Assembly: GCA_002395405.1 (NCBI GenBank)
Contig: DGWX01000048.1
Span: forward strand, 1 to 37,079
DNA: 37,079 nucleotides
Reading direction: 5' to 3'
Source of the DNA: Christensenella sp. UBA4247
Lineage (GTDB): Bacteria > Bacillota > Clostridia > Christensenellales > CAG-1252
How positions within the stretch are numbered: the stretch's first letter is position 1; every line of letters begins with the position of its first letter. Below, in pieces: positions 1 through 8,283 of this stretch. Both the position numbers and the translations under genes were made by a program. The notes beneath the pieces were generated by a model. The model saw only the letters and a program-made list of their open reading frames with translations, was not told where the DNA came from and searched no databases.

Positions 1-1764
1 CATCATCGCACCGCATTTATCGCAAGGAACGTTTGAAACTTCGACTTCTTTTTTTACGTTTTCTCCATCCTTAAACGCTTTTCTGACTTCATCGATAAAT
101 CCGGGATAAAAAGCGCCGATCAAGTCTTGCCATTTTCTTCCCTCCTCGACTTCGTCCAACTCTTTTTCCATTTTAGCGGTAAATTTTAGATCCATAATGT
201 CGGGGAAAAATTTAACGATGGAATCGCAAACGGTTTCCCCGAGAGCAGTCGCTTTCAGGCTCTTACCTTCCTTTTCCGTATAAGCGCGCTTGGCGATAAC
301 CGACAAAATGGACGCGTACGTGCTCGGTCTTCCGATCCCGTTTTCTTCCATCGCTTTGATCAGCGAACTTTCGGTATAACGCTGCGGCGGTTTGGTAAAT
401 TTCTGCTCATATTTAAGATCATCCAAAGGAAGAATATCCCCTTCTTCCATTTGCGGAAGCAGCGCGTTGTCTTCGCCTTCCTCTTCGTTCGTATGGGATC
501 GAAAATCGGCGTATGCAGCGGTAAATCCGGGAAATTTCATCGTTCTGCCTTGTACTTTGAAACCGAATTTATGCTCGTCTCCCTCCGCGTTGATATGCAC
601 TTTCAAAGTATCATATTGCGCCGCCGCCATTTGACTTGCCACGAAACGGTCGTAAATCAACTTATACACCGCGTAATGGTTTCTGCCGAGCTTGCTTTTC
701 AAGGATTCGGGCGTACGTTCGAGAGAGATCGGGCGGATCGCTTCGTGAGCGTCTTGCGCTTGCTGTTTAACCGCAAATTTATTCGGGAATTTCGGATAAT
801 ATTCCGATCCGTATTTCTCGATGATATGACGTTTTGCCGCGTAAACCGCGTCGTCCGCCACGCGAACCGAGTCGGTACGGATATAGGTTACGAGCGCCAC
901 ATGACCTTCGCCTTCGATCTCGAAACCTTCGTAAAGTTGCTGCGCGATCTGCATTACTTGCGGCGCGCTCATCGAGAACTTCGTCGTTGCGTCTTGCTGC
1001 AAAGTACTCGTGGTAAACGGAGGCATCGGCATAACCTTCTGAACGTTTCTTTTGACTTCATCTACGCGGAAAGGTTTTCCCTCGATCTTGGAAAGCAGCT
1101 TGTCTAAGGCTTCTTTATTCGGGATCTTGAATTTTTTTCCGTCCACGTCGGCAAAGATCGCTTTGAAAGGCTTTTTCGTTTTGAAAAGCGCGTGCAGCGT
1201 CCAATATTCTTCGGGTTTAAATTCGCGGATCTCTCTTTCGCGATCCACGACCATTCGAAGCGCGGCGGATTGTACCCTGCCGGCGGAAAGGCCGCTTTTG
1301 ATCTTTCTTGAAAGAACGGGGGAAATTTTGTAGCCCACGATACGATCGAGAACGCGGCGAGCCTGTTGCGCGTCCACAAGGCGTTTGTTGATCTTTCTCG
1401 GCGATTCGAGCGCTTTCAGAACCGCTTTCTTCGAGATCTCGTTAAATTCGATGCGGATATCGTCGTCGGGAAGACCGAGCACGGTTTGCAAGTGCCAGCT
1501 GATGGCTTCGCCTTCGCGGTCCGGGTCGGTTGCGAGATATACTTTTTCGCTTTGCTTGACGGCGGATTTCAAATTGGCGATCGTACGCTCTTTCTCGGGG
1601 GTAATGACGTACTCCGGTTCAAAAGAATGCTCTACGTCGATCCCGAGCCTTTTTTCGGGAAGATCGCTGATATGCCCGCCCGACGCCAAAACTTTATAGC
1701 CCGGTCCGAGATACTTTCCGATCGTTTTTGCCTTAGATGGTGATTCAACAATTACTAATTTCAT
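1..1764 (-). CDS. topA: DNA topoisomerase I (type IA), C-terminus cut by window edge
   Basis: Relaxes negatively supercoiled DNA by single-strand passage. The 588 visible codons begin with a TOPRIM domain (VIVESPSKAKTIGKYL at residues 4-19) with the metal site DPDREGEAISWH. The active-site tyrosine lies in VTYIRTDSVR. The frame is open to base 1, ending in CDKCGAMM, the first half of a C-terminal zinc-ribbon module, so the rest lies outside the window. The ATG at 1764 is preceded by a GGGGA ribosome site. It follows dprA by 27 bp, the order seen in Bacillus, and should be the last visible gene of the operon starting at 6564. A 14-bp palindrome (CGCGGCAAGCCGCG, 1777-1790) lies just before the ribosome site. 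Identification is secure. Confidence 0.97.
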   Translation of the reverse strand, partial: MKLVIVESPSKAKTIGKYLGPGYKVLASGGHISDLPEKRLGIDVEHSFEPEYVITPEKERTIANLKSAVKQSEKVYLATDPDREGEAISWHLQTVLGLPDDDIRIEFNEISKKAVLKALESPRKINKRLVDAQQARRVLDRIVGYKISPVLSRKIKSGLSAGRVQSAALRMVVDREREIREFKPEEYWTLHALFKTKKPFKAIFADVDGKKFKIPNKEALDKLLSKIEGKPFRVDEVKRNVQKVMPMPPFTTSTLQQDATTKFSMSAPQVMQIAQQLYEGFEIEGEGHVALVTYIRTDSVRVADDAVYAAKRHIIEKYGSEYYPKFPNKFAVKQQAQDAHEAIRPISLERTPESLKSKLGRNHYAVYKLIYDRFVASQMAAAQYDTLKVHINAEGDEHKFGFKVQGRTMKFPGFTAAYADFRSHTNEEEGEDNALLPQMEEGDILPLDDLKYEQKFTKPPQRYTESSLIKAMEENGIGRPSTYASILSVIAKRAYTEKEGKSLKATALGETVCDSIVKFFPDIMDLKFTAKMEKELDEVEEGRKWQDLIGAFYPGFIDEVRKAFKDGENVKKEVEVSNVPCDKCGAMM

Positions 1765-1791
1765 ATTTCCCCGCTTCGCGGCAAGCCGCGA

Positions 1792-2880
1792 TCAAATACC
1801 GTAATAATTACCGGGCAGTTTTTTGATAACGCCCATCACTTCGAGCTTGGTTAGCGTTGACATCAATTCCCCCATTGGGAGCCCCGTTTCGGATATCAAC
1901 TCTTCGAAATGCTTTTCGTCGTCTTTCAAAAGGTCGTACACGATGATCTCGCTCGTTGAAAGCTGGATCGCCTGCTCTTCCTTCTTCGAAACTTCCTTTT
2001 TATAATAATCCAGCACGTCTTCCGACGAACAAGCCGGCAAACACTGCGGATTATGTAACAGTTCGTTCGTTCCTTTACTCTTTTCGCTGAACACGTTTCC
2101 GGGAACCACGAAAACGTCTTTATTTTGATCGAGTGCGTATTCCACCGTGATCATCGTTCCGCTTTTCAGCCCCGCCTCCGTAACGAGAATCCCCATCGAA
2201 AGCGCGCTGATCAAACGGTTCCTTTCCGGAAAATGATAGTTAACGGGTTTTTCTCCGAAGAAATATTCGGAAAGAATAAGTCCTTTTTCCGCGATTTCTT
2301 CGTATAGCTCTTTATTTTCCGCAGGATACACGCGATCCACGCCGCACCCGATGACGCCGATCGTTTTTCCTCCTACTTCGAGCGCCGAACGATGCGCGAT
2401 CGCGTCCACGCCGCGCGCGAGACCGCTGACGATCGTAAAACCCGCCGTCGCAATATCTTTTGAAAACGTTTCGGTAACGTCTCTTCCGTAACGAGTGGGC
2501 GCACGCGTTCCGACGACGGCGAAACATTCGGAATTTAGGAGCGATTCATCCCCTTTGCAATATAGCACGAAGGGAGGTTCGCTCAACTCTCGGAAAGCGG
2601 CAGGATAATCGGGATCCTCTCGAAAGAGCGCGAAGCTACCCGTCCGCTCCATATAGTTTAGGACGCGTTCTTCGCAAAAATCCCTCTTTATCTCACACAA
2701 TTTTTCATACAGCCCTTCCGAGATCGCGGTTACCTCTCTTTCGATCGAGCGGAGATCACGAAATATTTCTTCGGGCGCACGAACGAGAGAAAGAAGCGCG
2801 CTCTTTTGGCGGAAGGTCATGCCTTGCGCGGCAGAGAGCATCATAAGCGCGATTTGATTTTGATCGTACGTTCTTATCAT
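1792..2880 (-). CDS. dprA: DNA processing protein DprA (Smf), RecA loader in natural transformation
   Basis: DprA binds incoming single-stranded DNA in the cytoplasm and loads RecA during transformation. The 362-aa product has an N-terminal helical region, then the Rossmann-like core: VVGTRAPTRYG (the GSRxPT-type loop), VSGLARGVDAIAH, GVIGCGVDRVYP, FPERNRLISALS and TEAGLKSGTMIT. A C-terminal winged-helix (DML1-like) domain follows (SEIIVYDLLKDDEKHFEEL to the end). The ATG at 2880 overlaps the comM stop by one base (TGATG) and has AGGAAG upstream. A TTG at 2889 is a possible longer start, but its spacing to the ribosome site is poor. Lying next to comM, it gives a two-gene DNA-uptake block. 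Confidence 0.96.
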   Translation of the reverse strand: MIRTYDQNQIALMMLSAAQGMTFRQKSALLSLVRAPEEIFRDLRSIEREVTAISEGLYEKLCEIKRDFCEERVLNYMERTGSFALFREDPDYPAAFRELSEPPFVLYCKGDESLLNSECFAVVGTRAPTRYGRDVTETFSKDIATAGFTIVSGLARGVDAIAHRSALEVGGKTIGVIGCGVDRVYPAENKELYEEIAEKGLILSEYFFGEKPVNYHFPERNRLISALSMGILVTEAGLKSGTMITVEYALDQNKDVFVVPGNVFSEKSKGTNELLHNPQCLPACSSEDVLDYYKKEVSKKEEQAIQLSTSEIIVYDLLKDDEKHFEELISETGLPMGELMSTLTKLEVMGVIKKLPGNYYGI

Positions 2881-4412
2881 CAATTCCAATACTTCCTGTC
2901 AAGCGAACGATACTGTATCGCTTCCGCGACGTGGGCAGTTTCGATCTTATTCTTTCCTTCAAGGTCGGCGATCGTTCTTGCAACGCGCAAGATCCTAAAA
3001 CTTGCTCTCGCGCTGAGCGAAAGCTTTTTGAACGCCGTTTCCATTAAGTTTTCAGCCTCGGCAGGGATCTCGCAATAGGTACGGATCAGGCGATTGTTCA
3101 TATCCGAATTCGTATAGATCGGAATATCCTTAAAGCGCTTGGTTTGAATATCGCGCGCCCGCATGACCCGCTCTTTAACAACGGCGCTCTTTTCGCCTTC
3201 CGTCTTGCTTCTGAGCTCGTCGAACTCGATCGCGTCCATTTCGATCTGAATATCGATCCTATCGAGAAGCGGACCGGAAAGCTTGTTGATATAGCGCCGA
3301 ATCGCTTGCGGCGTACAGGTACAAACGTGTTTTTTCGACCCGTAATTCCCGCAAGGACAAGGGTTCATACTGCCGATCAGCATAAAATTCGCGGGGTATT
3401 TAAGCGTCTGCGCAACGCGCGAAACGGTTACGACGCCGTCTTCCAACGGTTGACGCAGGGTTTCGAGAGCGTGGCGCGTGTACTCCGGAACTTCATCTAA
3501 GAATAATACGCCGTGGTTCGCGAGCGAAACTTCGCCGGGACGCGCTTTCATTCCTCCGCCGATCAATGCGGGAACGGTCGTCGTATGGTGCGGCGTTCGG
3601 AAAGGACGGCGCGTAACGATTCCCTTTTTCTCGTCCAAAATGCCGGCGACACTATGTACTTTCGTAATCTCGATCGCTTCATCGAAAGTAAGATCCGGCA
3701 TAATGCTGACGACGCATTTCGCGACCATACTTTTTCCGGCGCCCGGAGGTCCGATCATTAAAATATTATGCCCGCCCGCGACCGCGACTTCGAGCGCGCG
3801 CTTTGCGGCAAACTGCCCTTTTACTTCGCTGAAATCCACGTCCATCATCGATTCCGAGGTGTCGGAATGGAATTCTCTAAATTGAACCGGCGCGATTTTC
3901 CCTTCCTCTTCGAGCATTTCGCACGCTTCTTTGAGAGAATGGACGCAATAGCATTCGATCCCCTTAACGAAGCTCGCTTCCGCTTCGTTCTCGGCGGGAA
4001 TGATAAACTTCGTATAGCCGTCTTGCATTGCGGAGATCAGGATCGCCATCAGTCCGTTGATGGGGCGAAGCTTTCCGTCCAAGGATAGCTCTCCGAGGAT
4101 CACGTAGTCCTTATACTTTTTCGTAAAGAGCTGCTCGGACGCAACGAGAACGCCGATCGAGATCGGAAGATCGAAAAGCGAGCCTTCCTTTTTCGTATCC
4201 GCCGGAGCCAAGTTTACGATGACTCTTTTGATCGGGAAATGATATCCGCTGTTCTTGATAGCGGAAGTCACCCTCTCCGCGGATTCTTTGATCGCGGCGT
4301 CGGGAAGCCCGATGATTTCCACTTTGGGCAACCCGGCGTTTATATCGATCTCGATATCGACCTTATAGCCGTCCAAGCCGTTTAACGAAAAACTATTGAT
4401 TTTCGCCAGCAT
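2880..4412 (-). CDS. comM: ComM/YifB family AAA+ ATPase (Mg-chelatase-like), branch-migration helicase
   Basis: The ComM family promotes branch migration when transformed DNA is integrated into the chromosome. The 510-aa product, normal for the family, starts MLAKINSFSLNGLDG, typical of the Lon-protease-like N-terminal domain. Next comes the Mg-chelatase AAA+ core with Walker A GPPGAGKS, Walker B LFLDEVPE, and NPCPCGNYGS followed by the CxC pair HVCTCTP. The C-terminal lid has the family pattern SLSARASFRILRVARTIADL. The first 20 bases overlap the end of the upstream lipoprotein/GT-C gene, so translation is probably coupled. It is co-transcribed with dprA. No competence machinery for uptake itself is visible in this window. 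Confidence 0.96.
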   Translation of the reverse strand: MLAKINSFSLNGLDGYKVDIEIDINAGLPKVEIIGLPDAAIKESAERVTSAIKNSGYHFPIKRVIVNLAPADTKKEGSLFDLPISIGVLVASEQLFTKKYKDYVILGELSLDGKLRPINGLMAILISAMQDGYTKFIIPAENEAEASFVKGIECYCVHSLKEACEMLEEEGKIAPVQFREFHSDTSESMMDVDFSEVKGQFAAKRALEVAVAGGHNILMIGPPGAGKSMVAKCVVSIMPDLTFDEAIEITKVHSVAGILDEKKGIVTRRPFRTPHHTTTVPALIGGGMKARPGEVSLANHGVLFLDEVPEYTRHALETLRQPLEDGVVTVSRVAQTLKYPANFMLIGSMNPCPCGNYGSKKHVCTCTPQAIRRYINKLSGPLLDRIDIQIEMDAIEFDELRSKTEGEKSAVVKERVMRARDIQTKRFKDIPIYTNSDMNNRLIRTYCEIPAEAENLMETAFKKLSLSARASFRILRVARTIADLEGKNKIETAHVAEAIQYRSLDRKYWN

Positions 4413-6564
4413 CTTGCTTCTCCTTTTTCTTGAAGAGAGACGGAATCGTTTCTTTGAAGAATTTACGCGTCGCGTTCAAACACTTTTTACATTGCGATCC
4501 GAGATAATGAAAGTAGTTCCCTCGAATAATGACCACGCCTTTGACTTCCTCTTTGACGGAGAGAGAGAAAGTAACGTATGCAAAATAGAAGAGAAGTAAG
4601 ACGTTTACGACTGAGAAGATAATGAGAACGGGATCTCCCGCCGTCATAAGAATGCGAGCGGAATTGGTTCCCGTACCGAAATAGCCTCCGATCATCATCG
4701 CGTAAGAAGCGTTCAAAAGAGCGGTAACGGAAAACCCGCCGAAAAGTTTCAAAACTCTTCTGTCTCCCGAAATCATGCCGTAGATCAAGAGAAGAACAAG
4801 GGCGGGATAGATCATAAAGGGATCCACCGCGGAAGTCAAAACGAAGGTTACGGCAAACACAAAAGCGGAAAGAAGGATCAGATCGAGCCTGCTTCTCGAT
4901 TTGAAGAACAAAAGGATCGCGTAGATCATCGAAAGAGCTACGAACACGCCGTTAAATACATAAGAAGCAACGTTCGCTTTCTGAGCGCCGAGCCCGAGGA
5001 GCCCGTACACGGTAAAGGCGTTCTCGGTAAAGCCCGTATGCGTTAAGAACGCTTGGCAATAGCGCGCGATAACGACGAAGGGGCGCCCCGCCGCAAAATA
5101 AGAGAAGATAAACGGCAAGGATAAGAGATAGAGGATTATAACGGAAGCCGTAATCGAAATCGAGATCTGCATCTTATAATCGTCCGACTTAAAGAAGACG
5201 TAAAAGAGATAAACGAGCAGAATGGGCAAAAGCAGCATCGCTTCCGCCATAAAGAGGAGCGCCAGGCTGAAATAGACAACGGTTCCGACGTACTTTTTAT
5301 CCAAAATGCTCAAAAGCGACAAAAGAATAAACATCGCTCCGATCGAAGAATAGGCGCCCCATCCCGCCGACGCGAAGAAAAATACGGGGAGCAACGCGTA
5401 AGTACCTGCGAACACCGCCGAAATGTATTGATTGTATTTTCGATTCGCGACGTAATAAACGAGGAAGATCGTAACGAGATCCGCAAGAATAGCCGGGATC
5501 TTGATGAAGATCGCAAAGCCCATACTTCCCGTTACCAGTTTCAACGGATCGGCGAGAAGCCCGAGCACCCAGAGCAGATATAACGAACCGATCGGAGTCG
5601 TAACGGTGTTGTTAAAATAGTAGGTTTTCGCGCCGAGATCCGCGAGCTTCGAAGCTTCGGTTACGGAAGAAGAGAGAACGTGGCTTCCGTAAACGAAATA
5701 GACGAGAACAAGACGCACCGCAAAGCCGATCAATTCGCAAAGGATCAAAAGGAAAGCGGGCGACTTAAAGAAGGAGATTTTATTTTGGTCTCCTTCCGGT
5801 TTCAGGAAAGCGCCGTCTTTCGCCATAAATGAGCGGAGAAGCGTATAAGCGGCATAAAGGAGAGCGGCTCCGAGAACGGTGGTCAGCGTTACAAACAAAA
5901 CGCCCGCGCCGTTCGACCTATAATTCGCGGCAAAACTCGCTCTGCCCGACTCGGCGGCCCCGGTCAGATTCGTAACGAGGATACCGGTGGGAGCTTCGTT
6001 CACCTTTACAAGGGAAACTTGATCGAAATACGCCGTTCCGCTTGCGTTAAAGGAAGCGGTTCCGACGCCGAAACGAACGCTGACGGAGCTTTGATCCGCG
6101 CTGTTAAAATAAACGCCGATCTTTTTCCAAGAAGAGCCGGTAGCGGCTTTGGTTATATCGGACGCGGTCGAATAGTCCGAATCGATCGCAACGAAGGCGC
6201 CGCCTAGCCCGTCGCTATCCGACGCGCTGATCGCGCTCGGGATCTTTACGAGGGCGGAAAGATAATACACACTGTCCTTTTGGATCTTTACGGTTTGCAC
6301 GAAAGTATTGTATTTACTTGCGGTAATCTTTACGCTATACGCGCCCGTTTCTTTGTAATCGTCCGATTCGACGGCGGCCTTAAAAACGTCGGGCGCCGTA
6401 GTATCGTCTGCGCTTGCGCGAAGAGTCCAATGGTCGATCGATCCCGATTCGAAGGTCCCGTTTTGCACCAGTTCCGAACCCGAAGAAACGGAAACGGAGC
6501 CGCAAGAAGCGAGAACGGAAACACATACGAGAACGACCGCAATCATCAATAAAAACTTTTTCAT
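4393..6564 (-). CDS. Lipoprotein-signal, CBM-like and GT-C/Gpi18-like multi-pass membrane protein
   Basis: The 723-aa protein begins with a lipoprotein signal (lipobox LASC, Cys21). An extracytoplasmic domain of about 170 residues follows and looks like a carbohydrate-binding jelly roll (VQNGTFESGSIDHWTL near its start, AYFDQVSLVKV at its end). From about residue 220 there are ten or more hydrophobic helices. The block TPIGSLYLLWVLGLLADPL...FIKIPAILADLVTIFLVYYVAN resembles the Gpi18/COG5542 family of GT-C glycosyltransferases. The usual YPPL motif is changed to TTPIG and I see no clear catalytic Asp in the first large loop, so activity is uncertain. The tail is short, basic and cytoplasmic. 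Start: ATG at 6564 with AAGGTGG upstream and a promoter at 6597-6625. It overlaps comM by 20 bp. The substrate is unknown. Confidence 0.75.
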   Translation of the reverse strand: MKKFLLMIAVVLVCVSVLASCGSVSVSSGSELVQNGTFESGSIDHWTLRASADDTTAPDVFKAAVESDDYKETGAYSVKITASKYNTFVQTVKIQKDSVYYLSALVKIPSAISASDSDGLGGAFVAIDSDYSTASDITKAATGSSWKKIGVYFNSADQSSVSVRFGVGTASFNASGTAYFDQVSLVKVNEAPTGILVTNLTGAAESGRASFAANYRSNGAGVLFVTLTTVLGAALLYAAYTLLRSFMAKDGAFLKPEGDQNKISFFKSPAFLLILCELIGFAVRLVLVYFVYGSHVLSSSVTEASKLADLGAKTYYFNNTVTTPIGSLYLLWVLGLLADPLKLVTGSMGFAIFIKIPAILADLVTIFLVYYVANRKYNQYISAVFAGTYALLPVFFFASAGWGAYSSIGAMFILLSLLSILDKKYVGTVVYFSLALLFMAEAMLLLPILLVYLFYVFFKSDDYKMQISISITASVIILYLLSLPFIFSYFAAGRPFVVIARYCQAFLTHTGFTENAFTVYGLLGLGAQKANVASYVFNGVFVALSMIYAILLFFKSRSRLDLILLSAFVFAVTFVLTSAVDPFMIYPALVLLLIYGMISGDRRVLKLFGGFSVTALLNASYAMMIGGYFGTGTNSARILMTAGDPVLIIFSVVNVLLLFYFAYVTFSLSVKEEVKGVVIIRGNYFHYLGSQCKKCLNATRKFFKETIPSLFKKKEKQDAGENQ

Positions 6565-6596
6565 AACCGTACCACCTTACATACGTAATCAATCTT

Positions 6597-6625
6597 ATTC
6601 TAAATATTTTGCCCGCTTATATCAA
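6597..6625 (-). promoter_or_regulatory. Sigma-A promoter of the GT-C/comM/dprA/topA operon
   Basis: On the minus strand there is a -35 TTGATA (6620-6625), a 17-bp spacer and a -10 TAGAAT (6597-6602), close to consensus. It precedes the ATG at 6564 by about 30 bp and lies downstream of the rplS terminator, so this operon should be independently transcribed. Confidence 0.75.
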
Positions 6626-6721
6626 GTATTTTGCCCAAATAAATAATTAAAATAATTTATTTATATATATTTATCCTTACGCCCTTGCTTTCGATTCCGC
6701 CGCGAAAGATCGTTCGGTTAT

Positions 6722-6751
6722 AAAAAAAAGCTCTTCGACCGAAGAGCTTTT
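6722..6751 (-). terminator. Rho-independent terminator of rplS
   Basis: A perfect 11-bp stem (AAAAGCTCTTC at 6726-6736 with its complement at 6741-6751) encloses a 4-nt loop. On the minus strand it is followed directly by a run of eight T. It lies about 13 bp after the rplS stop. Confidence 0.93.
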
Positions 6752-6764
6752 CATTTTGATAAAT

Positions 6765-7169
6765 TTATTTCGCCGCCTTAACTTTCGCAGCTTTACCCGT
6801 ACGACCTCTCATATAATAGAGCTTCGCCCTTCTTACCGAGCCGCGACGCACCACTTCGATGCTCTCGATTTGGGGAGAATGAAGCATAAAGGTCTTTTCC
6901 ACACCGACGCCGTAAGAGATCTTCCTAACGGTAAAGGTCTCGCGAAGGCCGCCGTTCTTACGGGAAATAACGAGTCCTTCGAAGGATTGAGATTTGATCT
7001 CTTCCTTAACAGACTTATCCGTTCTCGCGTTCTTGGACTTGTTTGCGTCCGTTCCGCCACGGGTGATTTCCTTAAACTTGATATGCACCTTAACGGTGTC
7101 ACCCACGCTAAAAGCCGGGATCTCGGCTTTCATCGCTTCTTTTTCGATGGTTTCAATTGCAATACTCAT
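6765..7169 (-). CDS. rplS: 50S ribosomal protein L19 with internal insertion
   Basis: L19 sits at the 30S-50S interface and contributes to intersubunit bridges. The C-terminal half is classic: FEGLVISRKNGG, TFTVRKISYGVGVEKTF, LHSPQIESIEVVRRG and VRRAKLYYMRGRTGKAA. The protein is 134 aa, against about 115 usually. The extra length comes mainly from a lysine-rich stretch (about residues 36-56, TRGGTDANKSKNARTDKSVK) between the first strands and the FEG motif. The ATG at 7169 has an excellent AGGAGG site. The gene has its own promoter (7242-7270) and terminator, unlike many Bacillota where it follows trmD directly. Here rbgA, rnhB and yraN intervene. Confidence 0.96.
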   Translation of the reverse strand: MSIAIETIEKEAMKAEIPAFSVGDTVKVHIKFKEITRGGTDANKSKNARTDKSVKEEIKSQSFEGLVISRKNGGLRETFTVRKISYGVGVEKTFMLHSPQIESIEVVRRGSVRRAKLYYMRGRTGKAAKVKAAK

Positions 7170-7241
7170 TGACTTTTCCTCCTATTTTACTAAGTGTTCG
7201 TGCCTGATAATAAGAGCAGAGGACCACCCGAAGTCTATCAT

Positions 7242-7270
7242 ATACTACCATAATCCTCGCCCGATGGCAA
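7242..7270 (-). promoter_or_regulatory. Extended -10 promoter of rplS
   Basis: The minus strand has -35 TTGCCA (7265-7270), a 17-bp spacer and -10 TAGTAT (7242-7247) preceded by TGG, an extended -10. Transcription would start near 7235, giving a leader of about 65 nt with a small GAC/GTC hairpin. An L19-type autoregulatory leader is possible but not demonstrated. Confidence 0.65.
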
Positions 7271-7298
7271 GCGATTTACGGCAATAAATCAAAAGGTT

Positions 7299-7670
7299 TT
7301 AATATCTAAAATAAATCGCGGCGTCGTTTAATGTAAAAGCGTTTTCCGTATGGCGAAGCCGATCTCCCAAGATCTCGATCACATCAAACCGAACGGGAAC
7401 GTCTCCTACCCTTTTTTGAAGCATAAATTGCTTTGCCACGAGAACGATCTTTCGCACTTTGTAAGGAGTAACCGCCTCGATCGGTTGACCGAATGCGTCG
7501 CTCGTTCGCGCCTTGACTTCAACGAAAACGAGCGTTCCTTTATCCGCAGCGATCAAATCGATCTCGCCGACTTTGGTTTTATAATTCGCGGCAAGGATCT
7601 TATAACCTTTCTTTTCGAGATAGTCTCGCGCGCCTTTTTCTCCGCGAACCCAAAGTTCCCTGTTAATCAT
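7299..7670 (-). CDS. yraN: YraN/UPF0102 family nuclease-like protein
   Basis: The UPF0102 family has a Holliday-junction-resolvase-like restriction fold; its cellular role is not established. The 123-aa product shows the family signature: GEKGARDYLEKKGYKIL, then NYKTKVGEIDLIAAD and LVFVEVKART, the E/D-ExK core. The start at 7670 overlaps the rnhB stop by 8 bp and has no separate ribosome site, so coupled translation is likely. Pairing with rnhB is a common arrangement in bacteria. It is the last gene of the ylxM-ffh operon before the rplS promoter. Confidence 0.93.
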   Translation of the reverse strand: MINRELWVRGEKGARDYLEKKGYKILAANYKTKVGEIDLIAADKGTLVFVEVKARTSDAFGQPIEAVTPYKVRKIVLVAKQFMLQKRVGDVPVRFDVIEILGDRLRHTENAFTLNDAAIYFRY

Positions 7671-8283
7671 CTTTTTTTATAAAATTCTTGATAAACGTCC
7701 TGCGATGGATGGAGCACGGACCGATTTCTTTGATCGCGTCGATATGCGCCTTCGTTCCGTATCCCTTATGTTTTTTGAAACCGTAAGAAGGATACAGTTC
7801 GTCATATTTTTCCATCAAACGATCCCGATATACTTTCGCAAGAACGGACGCGGCCGCGATCGAATAAGAAAGCGCATCGCCCTTAATGATCGAACGGCTC
7901 GGAATCGGAAGATCGAGTTTTACCGCGTCTATCAAAATGATCTCGGGCGATACTGCCAATCCTTCCACGCACTCTCGCATCGCTTTTTTTGTGGCTTCGA
8001 GAATGTTGATCTCATCGATGATCTTTTCATCAACGACCGCGATCTTATACGCAATCGCTTTCTCGATAATACGATCGAAAAGATATTCTCGTTTCTTTTC
8101 GGAGAGCTTTTTACTGTCGTCCACGCCGGGAATGATATCGTTCATCGGCATAATGACCGCCGCGGCGACTACGGGGCCCGCCAAGGGACCTCGCCCCGCT
8201 TCGTCCATTCCCGCGATTAACGTTACGCCTTGTTTTTCAAGTTCTCGTTCGAAAGCCAAATTATCTTTCAATTCAAATTTCAT
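7663..8283 (-). CDS. rnhB: Ribonuclease HII
   Basis: Removes RNA from RNA:DNA hybrids and initiates ribonucleotide excision. At 206 aa it is normal length. The active-site motifs are present: GMDEAGRGPLAGPVVAAAV (catalytic Asp-Glu), DSKKLSEKKRE, ILIDAVKLDLP and KGDALSYSIAAASVLAKVYRD, followed by YGFKKHKGYGTKAH. The ATG at 8283 has GGAGA six bases upstream and overlaps the end of rbgA by 11 bp. The rbgA-rnhB pairing matches Bacillus subtilis. Confidence 0.97.
   Translation of the reverse strand: MKFELKDNLAFERELEKQGVTLIAGMDEAGRGPLAGPVVAAAVIMPMNDIIPGVDDSKKLSEKKREYLFDRIIEKAIAYKIAVVDEKIIDEINILEATKKAMRECVEGLAVSPEIILIDAVKLDLPIPSRSIIKGDALSYSIAAASVLAKVYRDRLMEKYDELYPSYGFKKHKGYGTKAHIDAIKEIGPCSIHRRTFIKNFIKKDD

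Noticed and set aside
451..1107. Plus-strand open frame of 218 codons
   Set aside because: Antisense to the conserved topA reading frame; composition is that of a shadow frame.
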